Shown here piece by piece: positions 20,384 to 32,926 of a stretch of 64,000 nt of DNA. The translations under genes were made by a program, and so were the position numbers. Every line of letters starts with the position of its first letter. Positions within the stretch are counted from its first letter, which is position 1. The stretch comes from Pseudopyrenochaeta lycopersici (lineage: Eukaryota > Ascomycota > Dothideomycetes > Pleosporales > Pseudopyrenochaetaceae), in assembly GCA_003313425.1 (NCBI GenBank), contig NHZP01000007.1, positions 1,651,483-1,715,482 on the forward strand. The letters are read 5' to 3'. The notes below the pieces were generated by a model that made no database searches, was not told the DNA's origin, and was given only the letters and a program-made list of their open reading frames with translations.

Positions 20384-21100
20384 TTAATCGTTCTTAACAG
20401 AGTAGAGGGCGTGGCTTTAACGTCTTTACTCACTGTTATTAAAGGTCTAATTAAGTAGTTATAATATACAATAACTAGTATTAGCTAGTTAGGTCTTAGG
20501 AATATTCTATAGGCAATATAATAGTTTAAAGGTAAAAGTAAAACTAAATCATATGTTTAATTCCCTAAATGAAGTATAATATACTATAAGAGATACCATA
20601 AAAAGTCTATACATATAATATACGGTTATACCTATTATAAATAAAGTAAGTAGTTATATACTATATAGTATAGCTAAAGTATAATAAGTAACTAGTACTT
20701 TTAGTTAGCTATAAGCTTCTAGAGCACTTTCTTTAATACTAAGATTTTTTAATTTAATAATATCTTCTTTTTTTAATAAAAATTACATTTAATTATACAA
20801 CATACTACTATATTTATTTAAAACTAGCTCTACATTACTCTTTAAGTAATATATAATAAAATCTTATTTAAGTAATAAATTATTTATACTAAAACTGTCC
20901 GGACAAAATGAATCGCTTATTCTTGTACCTATTCAGCTTAACTCTTAGGGGCTCTTAGGGGCTCCTAGGCAGTCTATATAGAGGCTTCTCTCTCGTGCGA
21001 GAGAGAGGCTAGGTAAAGGAATACATCTATCTTTTACCTTACCTACAGGAGTATGCGTGTACAGCCCTCTCCCCCCCTACCTATTACTACTAGATGTGTA

Positions 21101-21167
21101 ACGAAGTATTGTGAATCTGAATCTTGGTGTTGCAGTATTATTGCGCTAGGTCTTTTCGAGTGCTAGC
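21101..21167 (+). repeat. 67-bp direct repeat, copy 1
   Basis: It begins ACGAAGTATTGTGAATCTGA and ends GTGCTAGC. Copy 2 at 21471-21537 differs from it mostly by transitions and ends exactly where the LTR of element A begins. Confidence 0.6.
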
Positions 21168-21470
21168 GCGCAATGCAAAGGACCTGCTGAAAACCTGCGC
21201 CAACTGCGTGGAGCGGGGACGACAAGTATTATTCTCTCCCATACCTGAGTGACAGCAATACAGAACCATCCCTTCACTATTATGTGTGGTGTGAAGCAAG
21301 TACTATTACCTGAAACTATACGTTACAAGATACGTAGCTATCTAGAGGGGTAGAGCTAATCAACAAAAAGTATTGTTAAATTCTCTAGTAATAACTAATA
21401 AGTGTTTTAGAAGGAATATTACATACTATATTATACTAAACTTAAATTTAAAGTATTAACTAAAAATATA

Positions 21471-21537
21471 ACGAAGTATTATAAATCTGAATCTTAGCGT
21501 TGCAGTATTACTGCGCTAGGCCTTTCTAAGGGCTAGC
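21471..21537 (+). repeat. 67-bp direct repeat, copy 2, cut by element A
   Basis: It matches 21101-21167. Its right side stops at the first base of the LTR at 21538, so the rest of this copy may lie beyond the whole nest, outside the window. Confidence 0.6.
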
Positions 21538-21937
21538 TGTTACGAACAGGAAGTGGGAAGGCGGCGGTTATGAGGATGAGGGAGGAGGCACGGACGACCA
21601 ACAAGGAGACCGAGCCTCTGAACCAACCGATGACGCCAAGGTCACGTGATCCCAGGAAACCCACGCCAAGACAGACTATGTCCTATAGGACGGAGATAAA
21701 CCCAGAAATCCTAGAGAGGGCCTTATAGAAATCCTATAAGATAATTATATATATAGACTCGTATAATATAGCTCTATAGTATATTATAATTAACTTAAGA
21801 TAATCTATAAGTATACTACTATTTAATACTTCTACCTTTAACCTACCTAGTACTATATATCTATAGAATACTCTAAAGATACTAACTAGTTAATACTAGT
21901 TACTTTATATTATAACTACTTAATTAGATCTTTAATA
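21538..21937 (+). repeat. 5' LTR of element A
   Basis: It starts TGTTACGAACAG and ends AGATCTTTAATA (TAACA in better copies). It is about 5 bp longer than the 395-bp LTRs of the other copies. The first 190 bp are nearly unmutated; the rest is strongly RIP-altered. Confidence 0.8.
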
Positions 21938-24023
21938 TTTTAATTACTCTTAAGATAAGTAGCCCTAGTAAATATATAGCTACCTCTAACTCTTTAATAG
22001 TATCTACTAAGAGTTATCTAATTAGTAAGCCTACTATATTTAGTAGTAACTACTAATACTTTAAAGAATAGTTACTCTAACTTAACCTCTACTTCTACCT
22101 CTATAAAGATATTAATAAAAGTAATAAAGTACTTATTATAATAACTTACCTTATAGGTAAGATACTAAAATAAGTTATACTATAATTAGAATAGTATATA
22201 GACTAAGGAATTATTAATATAGAAAATATAGAAATATTTAAAGATTAGGATAAGTTTAAAAAATATATCTAATAAATCTTTAGAATATAGACTAAGAAGA
22301 TTATAGTAGAATAATATATATAAGAACTAAAGTAATATACCTTAATTACTAACTACGCTAATAGGTTTAAATAATACTCTATAATTATTAGATAAGATAA
22401 TAAAGCTCTTAAAAGGATATTCTAATAAAGCCTAAAACTATAGGTTAAGGAAGAACTTATAAGAATAGGATATGTTATTATAAACTTTAATAACTTAATT
22501 AATAACTATATAAGGATTAATAATAACTTATATAAACTAAACTAAGAACTATAAAGCTATAGAAAAGGAAGAATAAACTATATAGGTAAATAAAAAGGCT
22601 ATATTTATTACTATAGAAATACTTATACTACTAGTTACTATACTTCTAATAAACTAGAACTAATATATCTAGATAATATTAATAAGAAGTAAAAAAATAA
22701 GAAGTAAAGAAATAAGAAGGTAGGAAATTAGAAGATAGATATAGAGAAGATAAAAGGGAATTACTATAATTATAAGAAGAAAGGATACTTTATAAAAAAT
22801 TATAAGTAAAAGAATAAAGTTACCTAACTTAAAGTTAATATAATTAAAAACTTTAATAACACCTAATTTAAAGACTAGGAGGTAGTTACTACACCTAACT
22901 ATAGTACTAGACCCTTATTACTACTATAGTAAGATAATAACTAGATTATAAAAACCTATAGATAGGTTCCTCTAAATACTTAAGAAATTAACTAGAATAA
23001 TAAGACTCTAGTAGAACTATATCTAGGGACCCTAGTTAACTAGGACTAACTACTATCTATAGAAAGTATTAAGGAAGTATAAGTACTAAATAATAAAATA
23101 TAGAAAATATAAGGCATATTAGTACTATAGAAAATATATAGTAGAAAATATATATATATACAATGCTAGGACTAGAAAATAAAGTGTAAACCTTTAAACT
23201 AGAATAATATATATTAGGAATATATAATAAAGAATATTAAGTATATTAGATTCTCTATAAAATAAGCTAAGTAGTAAATTAAATAAAAAGCTACAGCCTA
23301 AGTAGAGAAAAGATAAAGACTCTTCTAATATAACTATAACTAGAGAAACCTAAAATATAGATTACTATTATACCTCTACTATATATATAACTACTATAAC
23401 TACTACTACGCTATTAAGCTATAAGAAGGACACTTCCTAACTCTAAAGGAAGCGTGTAAATAGTAATAGTATAACTACTAATAGGATAATTATATTAACT
23501 ACTTATAGAATAAATAAATAATAAATTATTTCTTAGAATATAATAATAAGTATACTATAAATTAAAATATTATTATAAATAAATAATATACTAATAAATT
23601 ATAGTAGACTTATATAAATCTAAGATATAAGCGCTATAAACTAGAAAAAGAAGTAAATAGCTTTAAGGAAAATTCTTTTTTAGATAAAAACTAAATACTA
23701 AACCTTCTTATAGTAAGAAGGCTAGAACTAGATAAAGGATTTATCTATAACTAGATAGCACCTAGAAGTAATACTAGGCTATCTAATAAAAGGAAGAGAG
23801 TCTCTTCTAACTTAGAATAAAACTCTAAGGAAAGGAGCTAAAGGCACTAATAGATTCTAGGTTATAAGTAAACTATATTTCTAAGACAGCTATATTAAAA
23901 GTAGGGCTATAACCTATCTTAAAGAAAAACCCCTCCTAGGTAATAGTAGTAAATAGAAAATTAGGAGAGATAGTAACTTATAAGGTTACTACTAGCCTTA
24001 GCTTAGCTTCTAAGATATACTAG
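21538..24023 (+). mobile_element. Gypsy element A, 5' part, RIP-degraded
   Basis: This is a plus-strand copy of the same family as C, F, G and H. It has the 5' LTR followed by gag, the zinc-knuckle region (about 22.75 kb) and the start of the protease region, and it breaks off at 24023 where element B begins. The internal part is the most heavily mutated copy in the window, with TAA/TAG in place of Gln and Trp codons throughout. Its remaining two-thirds are not seen and are presumably to the right of the nest. Confidence 0.8.
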
Positions 24024-25238
24024 TGTTACGATCCAAGGAACGAGGGGACGCACAGCTTAAAAAGGACTTACTCGTGGTCCGGAGTTATAATAAATGCGCT
24101 AGCCTAGTAGGAACTAGTGTCCTAGGAAGCTTGGCATCAGCCCCTATAGGATTCTCTGGGACACCGCGTGTATCCTACAGAACCTATAAGGTCCCAGGAA
24201 ACCTATAATAAGATCTGTGGGATCCTATAGGACAACCTGTATATAGATTATAGTAATAAACCCTTATAGCTTATTATGTTTAACTTAATATTATACTCTA
24301 CAGTATAGTAATAGTAATACTAATTATTCTTAAACCCTTAGTACTCTTTACAGAAGCGCCCTCTTACTATCTTAGTATTAAACCCCCTTCTATCTAGTCC
24401 CTTACTCTATCCTAGAGAACTAACCTTATAATCTTATTAGTTATCCTTATTAATAGCTTTTAAGATTCTTTACACTTTAAATACCTTTAAGATAAGTAAC
24501 ACTAAGATAGATAATATAAACTATTATACTACTAGGCTAGGCAACGCTGTCGCTAAACTAGACCTCTTCTATAGAGACTACTTTAAGCTTAAAGAATAGC
24601 TACTTTAGTTTAACCTTTTCTTTAAGTTTAATACGACTACTATAGATAACGACGATTAAGCAGTACTTATGTCTAGCTACATAAGAGGCGAAGCAGCTAA
24701 ATAGGTAAAGCCCCACCTAATTAAGTATATAAGCGAAGAAGAAAAGCCTTAAGAACTAATTATTATGTTTAAAAATATAGAAAGATTTAAAGTATACATG
24801 CGATAAGCGTTTAGACTTCTAAACGTAGTAACTATTACAGAACGTAAGATTTAAAACATATAATAAACTAAGTCTGCAGCTAACTACACTAACAAGTTTC
24901 TAGGATACGCTAGATAAACTAGTTAGAATAATAATACCCTAAAAACTATATATAAACAAGACCTAAAGGCGGACGTCTAGACTAAGCTTATATATACAGG
25001 CACGAAAATTATAATACTAGATAACCTAATTAATAAGACTATCTAACTAGATATAGAACTCTATAAGCTTCGCGTACAACTCGCAGGATAATAACTAAGA
25101 TAAATAAAAGAAGATAAGAAACTCTAGAAAGATTATTATAATAAGCCTAATAATAGTCGCCTACGATACTAGTATTAACTACAGGGAGTGCCTAGATAGT
25201 ATATATTAGGAGGCCCTAAGGTAATATATCTAGATAAC
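24024..25238 (+). mobile_element. Gypsy element B (second family), left fragment
   Basis: It begins with a different LTR-like end, TGTTACGATCCAAGG, right at the break in element A. The first 220 bp are GC-richer. Then comes a gag-like region with in-frame RIP stops; AIR-type gag tail patterns such as LDIELYKLRVQ are readable near 25.05 kb. Element C interrupts it at 25238, and the ATAAC before C is the target duplication. Confidence 0.65.
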
Positions 25239-25633
25239 TGTTAAAGATCTAATCAAGTGGTTACAATATAAAGTGACTGGTGTTGACTAGTTGATATCTT
25301 TGGAGTATTCTGTAGATGTGTAGGCCAGGTCGAAGGTGGAAGTATTGGATAGTAGTATACTCGTGGATTGTCTTAAGTTGATCACACTGTGCCGTAGGGC
25401 CACATTGTGCGAGTCTATATATATAATTGTCTCATGGGATTCCTATAAGGCCCCCTCTGGGATTTCTAGGTTTGTCTCCGTCTTATAGGATATAGTCCGT
25501 CTTGGCGTGGGTTTCCTGGGATCACGTGATCCTGGCGTCATTGGTTAGTTCAGAGGCTTGGTCTCCTCGCTGGCCGTCCGTGCCTCTTCCCTCATCCTTA
25601 TAACCGCTGCCTTCCCACTTCCTGTTCGTAACA
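25239..25633 (-). repeat. 3' LTR of element C
   Basis: 395 bp, bounded by TGTTA and TAACA in the orientation given. The adjacent inner bases are the polypurine tract. Confidence 0.9.
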
Positions 25634-25652
25634 CTATCCCCCCTTCCAGTCC
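25634..25652 (-). other. Polypurine tract of element C
   Basis: The minus strand reads CTGGAAGGGGGGATAG up to the first base of the 3' LTR, the expected place for plus-strand priming. The same tract precedes the 3' LTR in F, G and H. Confidence 0.75.
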
Positions 25653-25670
25653 TTATGTCCTTATAACTAA

Positions 25671-26216
25671 CCTATAGCTTCTCGTAGTACTGCTTATCGT
25701 TATCTTGTTAGAGATCGCATAAACACTATTAGTTAGGTCGCTATAGTCTCTTACAAATATTACTTAAAGAAGAAGCTAGAATATAGGATATCGTCGTTAA
25801 AAGAGAAGTGTAGGAATTATTATCGAAATAGGGTGTCGTTGTGCGAGCTGGTAGATATGCTAGTTCTGAACTTTTCTCGTTTAGACAAGGAATTAGCTCG
25901 ATTAGACGCGTAAGAAGCTGAGGCTAACAACGCAGAAGAGAAGACGCTGAATGCCCTTCTTGCTGCTCGCGCGAAAAAGAATCGACTTCGTAAATAACAA
26001 AAGTTATTGCAGCGTCGTAAGTAATAATAGGTAGATAATTCTAGTTATATCGCAGAAGAGATTAAGGCGTTAGAGGCGATTAAGGATGTTAATTGTAAGG
26101 TCAATGTTCTTAAGTAAGAGCTAATGCCTGGTACTTCTGCCTTAGACTGGAGCGTCTTTACTCCGTCCTAGCTTAAAGGTAACCCTCTTCCTCTAGGAAT
26201 TACGTTGTTAGATTAG
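25671..26216 (+). pseudogene. Antisense coiled-coil gene relic in element C
   Basis: On the strand opposite to gag-pol, a single frame of 182 codons stays protein-like and is broken only by TAA/TAG at positions where CAA/CAG is expected, as RIP produces. Readable stretches include VRDRINTI, SYKYYLKKKLEYRISSLKEK, LVLNFSRLDKELARLDA, EAEANNAEEKTLNALLAARA, KKNRLRKQQKLLQRRK, IAEEIKALEAIKDVN and GTSALDWSVFTPSQLKGNPL. The middle is strongly charged and heptad-like, pointing to a coiled coil. It starts just inside the 3' LTR and reads into the element, so an antisense promoter in that LTR could drive it. I recognise no named family, although similar unnamed proteins seem to occur in Dothideomycete genomes. 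Confidence 0.7.
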
Positions 26217-26275
26217 GTTAGTTATAATTCTAATACCTAACTTCTTTTTATTCCTTATCGCAGTCGTATTTACTA

Positions 26276-29200
26276 ATTCGTTCCTTGCAGTTTCCTAAGT
26301 TTAATTCGGGCTCCTATGTATTTTCTAAGTTAGGGTAGTCCTTCTATTTTATAAGGTACTCTCTTTCTCTATATTAGTTTTCTGTAATCTTTAAACATCT
26401 CTTGTTAAGGATCTTCTTAACTTCGTACTCTGTCTCCTCTTTAGTCTTGTACTTAAAAGTCTTCTGTAGTAGCGTTACTAGGTGTGCTAGTTCTAGTAAC
26501 TTAATATAGAACCTAGGGTAGATTTTTGCGTCTTTAGGTAGTTCTAATGTATACGTGACTAGTCCGTTACGTTGTTTAATTAAAAACAGTCTAACTTTAA
26601 CGTAGTCTAACTCCTTATTAGGTCGTTTCGTGCGTAAGTTTTTTATAAGCAAGTATACTTTATCCCCCTTTTTTAGCTAAGGTGCCGTTTTTCTTTTCTT
26701 GTTAACATATGAAATTTGTTATCCTTATCTTTTCTTAAGTCTTTCTTGTAACTGTTTTAGCGTCTCCTATAGTTCTCCTGCTGTTCTAACTACAGCTTCT
26801 GCTTTAACACTTAGAAAGTTTCTCTTAAATAGGTTTAGGTATTTCCTGTAATAGGCGTAAAACGGTGTTTCGCCTGTTGCTTTAGATTTGCTATTATTAA
26901 ATGCGATTTAGGCTGTAGGTAATAGTAATACCTAGTTATCCTGTTGTTTATTGCAGTACGTTCGTAGATATTGTTTCAAGGTCCTGTTTGTTCGTTCCGT
27001 TTGTCTATCAGTTTCTGGGTGGTATACTGTAGATAGTTTCCTTTAAGTACCTATCTCAGCTACAAAGGTTAACCAGAAATTAGACGTGAACAATTTGTCT
27101 CTATCACTGATAATAGTCTTTAGTATACTGTAGTGTCGGAATATTTAGTCTTTTATTATTTCTACAAGTTATAGTGCCATAAAATTCTTTCTAAACAGTA
27201 TAAACTCTGCGTATTTAATACATCTGCATACTACGTTGTATATCGCATTATACTTATATCTAGTTACTTTATCCGCAGACTTAGGTAAGTCCGTGATGAA
27301 GTCTATTGCTATGTCTTCCTATAGCTTTATAGGTATCTTAATTACTTGTGACTCGCTGTAGGGTGCATGAGTAGTATGTTTGTTTTGTTAGTAGGATGTA
27401 CACTTCTTAATGTGTGTTTCCACTTTCTGTCTCAGATTCTTAATGTGGTAGTTTCGTTAGATAAGTTCTATGGTTTTTGTAATTCCTAGGTATCTATGTA
27501 TTAGATTATTATAATATTATTAGATAATAGTCTCGTGTAAGTCTTTAGGGACTTCTGCTTATATTTTTAAGATTGCGTGGCATTCTTGCGAAGGTCCTAA
27601 AGTTCCATCTTTATTTGTTTTCAGGATTGCTATACGAACTTTAGTTTTCTTTCCTATTATATCGTGTCTTCTGCTTAGTACGTCTGCTCTTCTATTTTCT
27701 TTTCCTAGTGTGTAAACAATCTTAAACTTGTATTATCCTAGGAGTTCTAACTATCTTACTTGTCTTTAGTTTAGTTGCTTTGTTATCGTGAAGTACGTTA
27801 GGTTCTAGTAGTTAGTGTAAATAGTAAGTTCTGAGCAACTCTCTGTATATGCTCTCTAATGTCGCAGTGCGTTAACGATAGCTTTTAGTTCCTTGTTGTG
27901 GATATTATATTGTTCTTCTGTTTGTAAGAACTTACGCAAGTGATACGCTATAGAGTGCTATTTTCCGTCCCTTTTTTGTAAAGCTACTGCTCTAATTGCG
28001 AGGTCTAATGCGTCTGTTTTAATCTTTAGTAGTTGTCTACTAGTGAATGATATGAGTACTAGTTCGGCTACGCAGGCTTCTTTTAATATCTTGAAGGCTT
28101 GTTGTTGTTCTTTGTTCTAGTCCTACTTTTTATCCTTTTTTGTTAGTCTTGTTAAGGGTGTTGCAATCTTAGCAAAGTCCTTAATGAATTATTAATTAAA
28201 GTTAACGAATCCTAGGAATGACTGAATGTCTTTAACCGTTTGTGGCGTCTTCTATTCTTAGATTGTCCTAATTTTTAATTTGCTAATCCGCACTCCTCGT
28301 CTTCTAACCATATGCCCTAGGAATTCTACTTCTTCCTTATGAAATTCGCACTTTTCTAGTTTTAACTTAAGGTGATAGTTCCTTAGTCGTTGTAGTACTT
28401 CCTTAATATATTCTTTATGTTCGCTTATGTTCCTAGAGTAAACTAGAATGTCGTCTAGGTAAGCTATAGTATATATGTTAAGATATTCTGCTAAGACGTT
28501 ATTAATTAAGTCTTAACACGTTGCTAGTGCGTTTGTTAAGCTAAAGGGTATTACTGTGTACTCGTAATATCTGTATTGTGTTCTAAAGGCGGTTTTCTAT
28601 TCTTCTCCTTCTTTTATTCTAATAAGGTTGTACGCTCCTCTTAGGTCTAGTGCGGTAAAGTATCAAGCTCCTGTTAATCTGTCGCGTAGTTCTTGTATAT
28701 TAGGTAGCGGGTAGCAGTTTTTTTTAGTAATATTGTTTAACTTCTTATAGTTAATGCATAACCTTAACGCTCTATCCTTCTTTGGCGCGAATAGGACAGG
28801 ATATCCTGCTGAGGACTTAGATTTCCTAATAAAACCTTTCGCTAAATTTTTATTAATATATTTCTTTAGGACGCCTAGCTCGTGATCGCTTAGGCGGTAT
28901 ATTAGTACGAACCCAGGCTACTTACCTTCTATAAGTTCTATCTTATAGTCCTATTCTTAGTGTTTTAGTAGTGCTTCCCTCCCTACCTTTTTAGTAAACA
29001 TATCTCTGAATTCCTTGTATTCTTCTAAGATCCTAGGAGTAGTAACTAACTCCTTATTCTTCTTAGCGTTCTTTGCCAGCTGCTGATAAAGTAGCTGTTT
29101 CTTAGCTTTTCGCGAAGGTTTAATATTTATTATTGTCTTCTTATCTACTAAGGTATGCGACCGTTACGTAGGCATTCTTGCGTTATTCTTTATACGCACA

Positions 29201-31277
29201 GACACTCTTTGTTTTGTCTAGTTAATTACTAGGTTACAGTGCCTTAACTAAGGTAACCCTAGTATAACATCGTGGGCAGCTGTCCTAAAGACGTCTAGTT
29301 TAACCTAGTATGTTTTGGAGGCTAGGCTGAGGCTAGTAGTAACCTCGTGGGTTATTATCCCTCCTAATTTTCTGTTTGCTACTGTTATCTAGTAAGGTAT
29401 TTTCTTTAAGACAGGTTGTAGCCCTGCTTTCAATATAGCTGTCTTAGAGATATAGTTTGCTTAAGACTCAGAATCTATTAGTGCCCTTAGCTCCTTTCCT
29501 TAGAGTTCTATTCTAAGTCAGAAGAGACTCTCTTCCTTTTGTTAGATGGCCCAACACTGCTTATTAGTGCCATCTGTTCGTAGACAAATCCCTCGTCTGG
29601 TTCTAGCCTTCTTACTATAGGAAGGTTCAACTTCCGGTTTCTATCTAAAAAAGAATTTTCCTTAAAGCCGTTTGCTTCCTTTTCTAGCTTGTGGCGCTTA
29701 CATCCTAGGTTCATGCAGGTTTACTATAATTTATTAGTGCATCGCTTATTTATAATAATGTTTCAGTTTACGGTGTGTTCATCGTTGTGTCCTAGGAAAT
29801 AGTTTATTATTCGTTTATCCTATAAGTAGTTAATATAATTGTCCTGTTAACAGTTATACTATTACTATTTACACGCCCCTTTTAGTGTTAGGAAGTGTCC
29901 TTCTTATAGCTTAATAGCGTAATAGTAATCGTAGTAATCGTATGTGCAGCAGAGATATAATAGTAGCCTGTATTTTAGGTTCCTCCAGTCATAGTCGTAC
30001 TGAAAGAGTTTCCGTCCCTTCTCCGCCTAGGCTAAAGCCTTTTGTTCGATTTATTGTTTAGCTCGTTTAGTAGAGAATCCAAAACACTTAATATCCTCTA
30101 TTACGCATTCCTAACACACATTATTCTAATTTAAGGGTTTGCATTTCATCTTCCAGTCCCAGCATCGCACGCACACGTATTTTCTGCTGTGTATTTTCTA
30201 TAGTGCTAGTATACCCTATGTTTTTCGTGTTTTATTATCTGGTGCCTGTGCTTCCTTAATACTTTCCGTAGGTAGTAGTTAGTCCTAGTTAACTAGGGTC
30301 CCTAGATATAGTTCTGCTAGAGCCTCGTTGTTCTAGTTAATCTCCTAAGTATTTAAGGGAACCTGTCTGTAGGTTCCTATAATCTAGTTATTATCCTATC
30401 GTAGTGGTAATAAGGGTCTAGTGCTATAGTTAGGTGTGGTAACTACCTCCTAGTCTCTAAATTAGGTGTTGTTAAAGTTTTTAATTATGTTAACTTTAAG
30501 TTAGGTAACTTTGTTCTTTTACCTATAATTTTTTGCGAAGTGTCTCTTCTTCCCGTAATTATAGTAATTGCCTTTTATCTTCTCTGCATCTGTCTTCTAG
30601 TTTCTTACCTTCCTGTTCCCTTACTTCTTATTAACGTTATCTAGATATATTAGTTCTAGTTTATTAGAAGTGTAGTAGCCAGCAGTGTAAGTGTTCCTTA
30701 GGTGGCGAACATAGCTTTTCTGTTTACCCGTGTAGTTTATTCTTCCTTTTCCGTAGCTCTATAGTTCCTAGTTTAGTTTATATAGGTTATTATTAATCCT
30801 TATATAGTTGTTAATTAGGTTATTTAGGTCTTTAATAACAAATCCTGTTCTTATAAGTTCCTTCCTAACCTATAGTTTCAGGCCCTGCCGGAACATTCTC
30901 TTAAGGGCTTTGTCGTCCTACCTGATAATCGTAGAGTATTGTTTAAACCTATTAGCGTAGTTAGCGACAGAGGTGTGTTGTTTTAGTTCCTGTATGTGTC
31001 GTTCTGCCGCGACTTTCTCAGTCTGCATCCCAAAGATCTGCTAGATATGTTTTTTAAACTTATCCTAATCTTCAAACATTTCCGTATTCTCCGCATCTAC
31101 GATACCTTAGTCTATGTATTGTTCCAGTTGTGGTGTAACCTACTCTAGGGCCTTACCTGTAAGATAAGTTATCGCGATAGGTGCTTTGTTACTTTCGTCA
31201 ATATCCTTGTAGAGGTAAAAGTAAAGGTTAAGTTGGAGTAACTATCCTTTAAGGTGTCGTTAGTTACTACTAAACAT
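26276..31277 (-). pseudogene. gag-pol relic of element C (chromovirus type)
   Basis: The frame starts around an ATG followed by TTTAGTAGTAAC and carries gag, CCHC knuckle, protease, RT, RNase H, integrase and a C-terminal chromodomain. The chromodomain (about 26.28-26.43 kb) shows the Y-L-I-K-W-K-x-Y-P and ENTWEP signature. A C-terminal chromodomain defines the chromovirus branch of Ty3/Gypsy and steers integration toward heterochromatin. The longest surviving open parts are 26374-26652 and 29508-29714. Stops at former Gln and Trp codons occur throughout. Confidence 0.85.
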
Positions 31278-31375
31278 GGTAGGTTTGCTAATTAGACGTC
31301 CTTTGGTGGACACGGTTGAAGAATCAGGGGTGGCTACGTATTCGCTGGGGCTGCTTATCTTGAGGGTGATCAAAA

Positions 31376-31770
31376 TGTTAAAGATCTAATTAAGTGGTTA
31401 CAATATAAAGTGACTGGTGTTAACTAGTTGATATCTTTAGAGTATTCTGTAGATGTGCAGGCCAGGTCGAAGGTGGAAGTATTAGATAGTAGTATACTCG
31501 TGGATTGTCTTAAGTTGATTACACTGTGCCGTAGGGCCACATTGTGCGAGTCTATATACATAATTGTCTTATGGGATTCCTATAAGGCCCCCTCTGGGAT
31601 TTCTGGGTTTGTCTCTGTCCCATAGGACATAGTCTGTCTTGGCGTGGGTTTCCTGGGATCACGTGATCCTGGCGTCATCGGTTGGTTCAGAGGCTCGGTC
31701 TCCTCGCTGGCCGTCCGTGCCTCTTCCCTCATCCTCATAACCGCCGCCTTCCCACTTCCTGTTCGTAACA
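31376..31770 (-). repeat. 5' LTR of element C
   Basis: 395 bp and the best-preserved LTR of the window. The bases just inside it (TTTTGATCACCC on the minus strand) do not start with TGG, so a usual tRNA primer site is not evident. Confidence 0.9.
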
Positions 31771-32926
31771 ATAACCTTAACAGAGGAAAATTAGGTAAGA
31801 GCGGGAAGAAAAAAGAAATAACCTATTTTAACTATAATAAGAAAGGTTATATAGCTAAAGACTATAGAAGTAAAAATAAGGTAACCTCCTAGATTAATAT
31901 AATAGTTATAAAAGAAGAAAATAATAATAATAAAATATAAGAAGTCGTCGTAACTTAAGAGGAACAGGCTTAAGGCACAGAGATATTATAGCTACTTCTC
32001 CTAGAACCTACTAAGAAAGAGATTCTAGGAACCTAGTATAGTAATAAAGAAGAAGAGAGTAGTAGCTCTTTATCTCTAGTCTATAAAGACGCTAAGAAAG
32101 ACCTTAATAATACTATAGTACTCTTAACTAAAGATTAGAAAAAGGAAAACTTCTAGAAGTAATATTAACTAAGAACCCTAAGGCTATTAACGCCTATAGA
32201 GGCAGAAAAAGATATTACAGAACTTAACTACTAACTACACGCGCAGTATATATATAAAGTATAATATATTAACGCGTTAACCTTAGAAGAGTAGGAAGCA
32301 GCTATAAAATAAGGAATAAGTATAATTATTCTAGCTAAATAAGTAATGTAAAACATATTATAGGAATACTACTATTACCCTAAATATTATATAAAGGTAA
32401 TATAAGAATAGGCAGAAAAAGCTAAAGAAGTATAGTAACCTATAAGTATTAGGAACGCACTATAGAAACTTTAATAAGCTAGATAAATATAGGCACTAGA
32501 ACCCCTAGTAGTTAGGACCCCTAAATATATATTATAACGCTAAATAATGCTACTATTAGTAAGGGAAGACGCCTTCTATATACCTAATACTTAGGACCTA
32601 GTATAATAAGTGTACCTTTAAGTTAATTTATATAGCAAGATTGTGCTTATAGATAGTAAGAAATAAGATATTTATACTTAGCTTAAATAATAAATATATT
32701 AAGAGGACGATAAAGAGAATATTAACCCTAACTAGCTACTTACAGAAGAAGAAGCTAGAAACTACTACGAGCGCGCAGAGGCAGCTTAAACCCTATATAC
32801 TATGCGCAAAAGACTATAGAAACTAGTACTAGACTACTTAATAGACCTACGCAATAAGCGACACGGTGTTGTCTACTAGTCTTTCTGTACTACAGACCTG
32901 TGCGCTATATACTACTTAAGTAAGAC
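31771..32926 (+). mobile_element. Element B, middle fragment
   Basis: It resumes after element C with the duplicated ATAAC, then a zinc-knuckle relic (YFNYNKKGYIAKDYRSKNK, former Cys now Tyr) at about 31.8-31.88 kb and a degraded, acidic gag/protease linker. It is interrupted at 32927 by a hAT-like element. Confidence 0.65.

Larger units (their letters stand above)
20384..21537. other. Start of the AT-rich block; degenerate repeats
   Basis: From about 20440 the base composition drops sharply in G+C. TA dinucleotides dominate up to about 20880. At about 20892 a GC-richer patch starts with ACTGTCCGGACAAAATGAAT, which resembles the terminal repeat of a Tc1/mariner-type element, but no partner end was found. 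A small hairpin CTCTCTCG-TG-CGAGAGAG lies near 20990. A 67-bp sequence occurs twice (21101-21167 and 21471-21537). No gene. Confidence 0.4.
25239..31770 (-). mobile_element. Complete chromodomain Ty3/Gypsy element C
   Basis: The full element is 6532 bp, lies on the minus strand inside element B, and is flanked by a perfect 5-bp duplication ATAAC (25234-25238 and 31771-31775). Two 395-bp LTRs with TGTTA...TAACA ends differ at about 19 sites by my by-eye alignment, all transitions. Reading leftward, the order is gag, zinc knuckle (about 30.53-30.57 kb), protease, reverse transcriptase with YLDDILVY intact (about 28.45 kb), RNase H, integrase and chromodomain. A polypurine tract GGAAGGGGGGATAG abuts the 3' LTR. 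It is the least mutated copy but still has dozens of stops, and the protease DSG has become DSE. It is not capable of coding for an active polyprotein. An antisense gene relic lies between the chromodomain and the 3' LTR. Confidence 0.92.

Noticed and set aside
31376..31400. tRNA primer-binding site for element C
   Set aside because: The bases after the 5' LTR do not begin with TGG and I could not match a tRNA 3' end; self-priming is possible but not shown.
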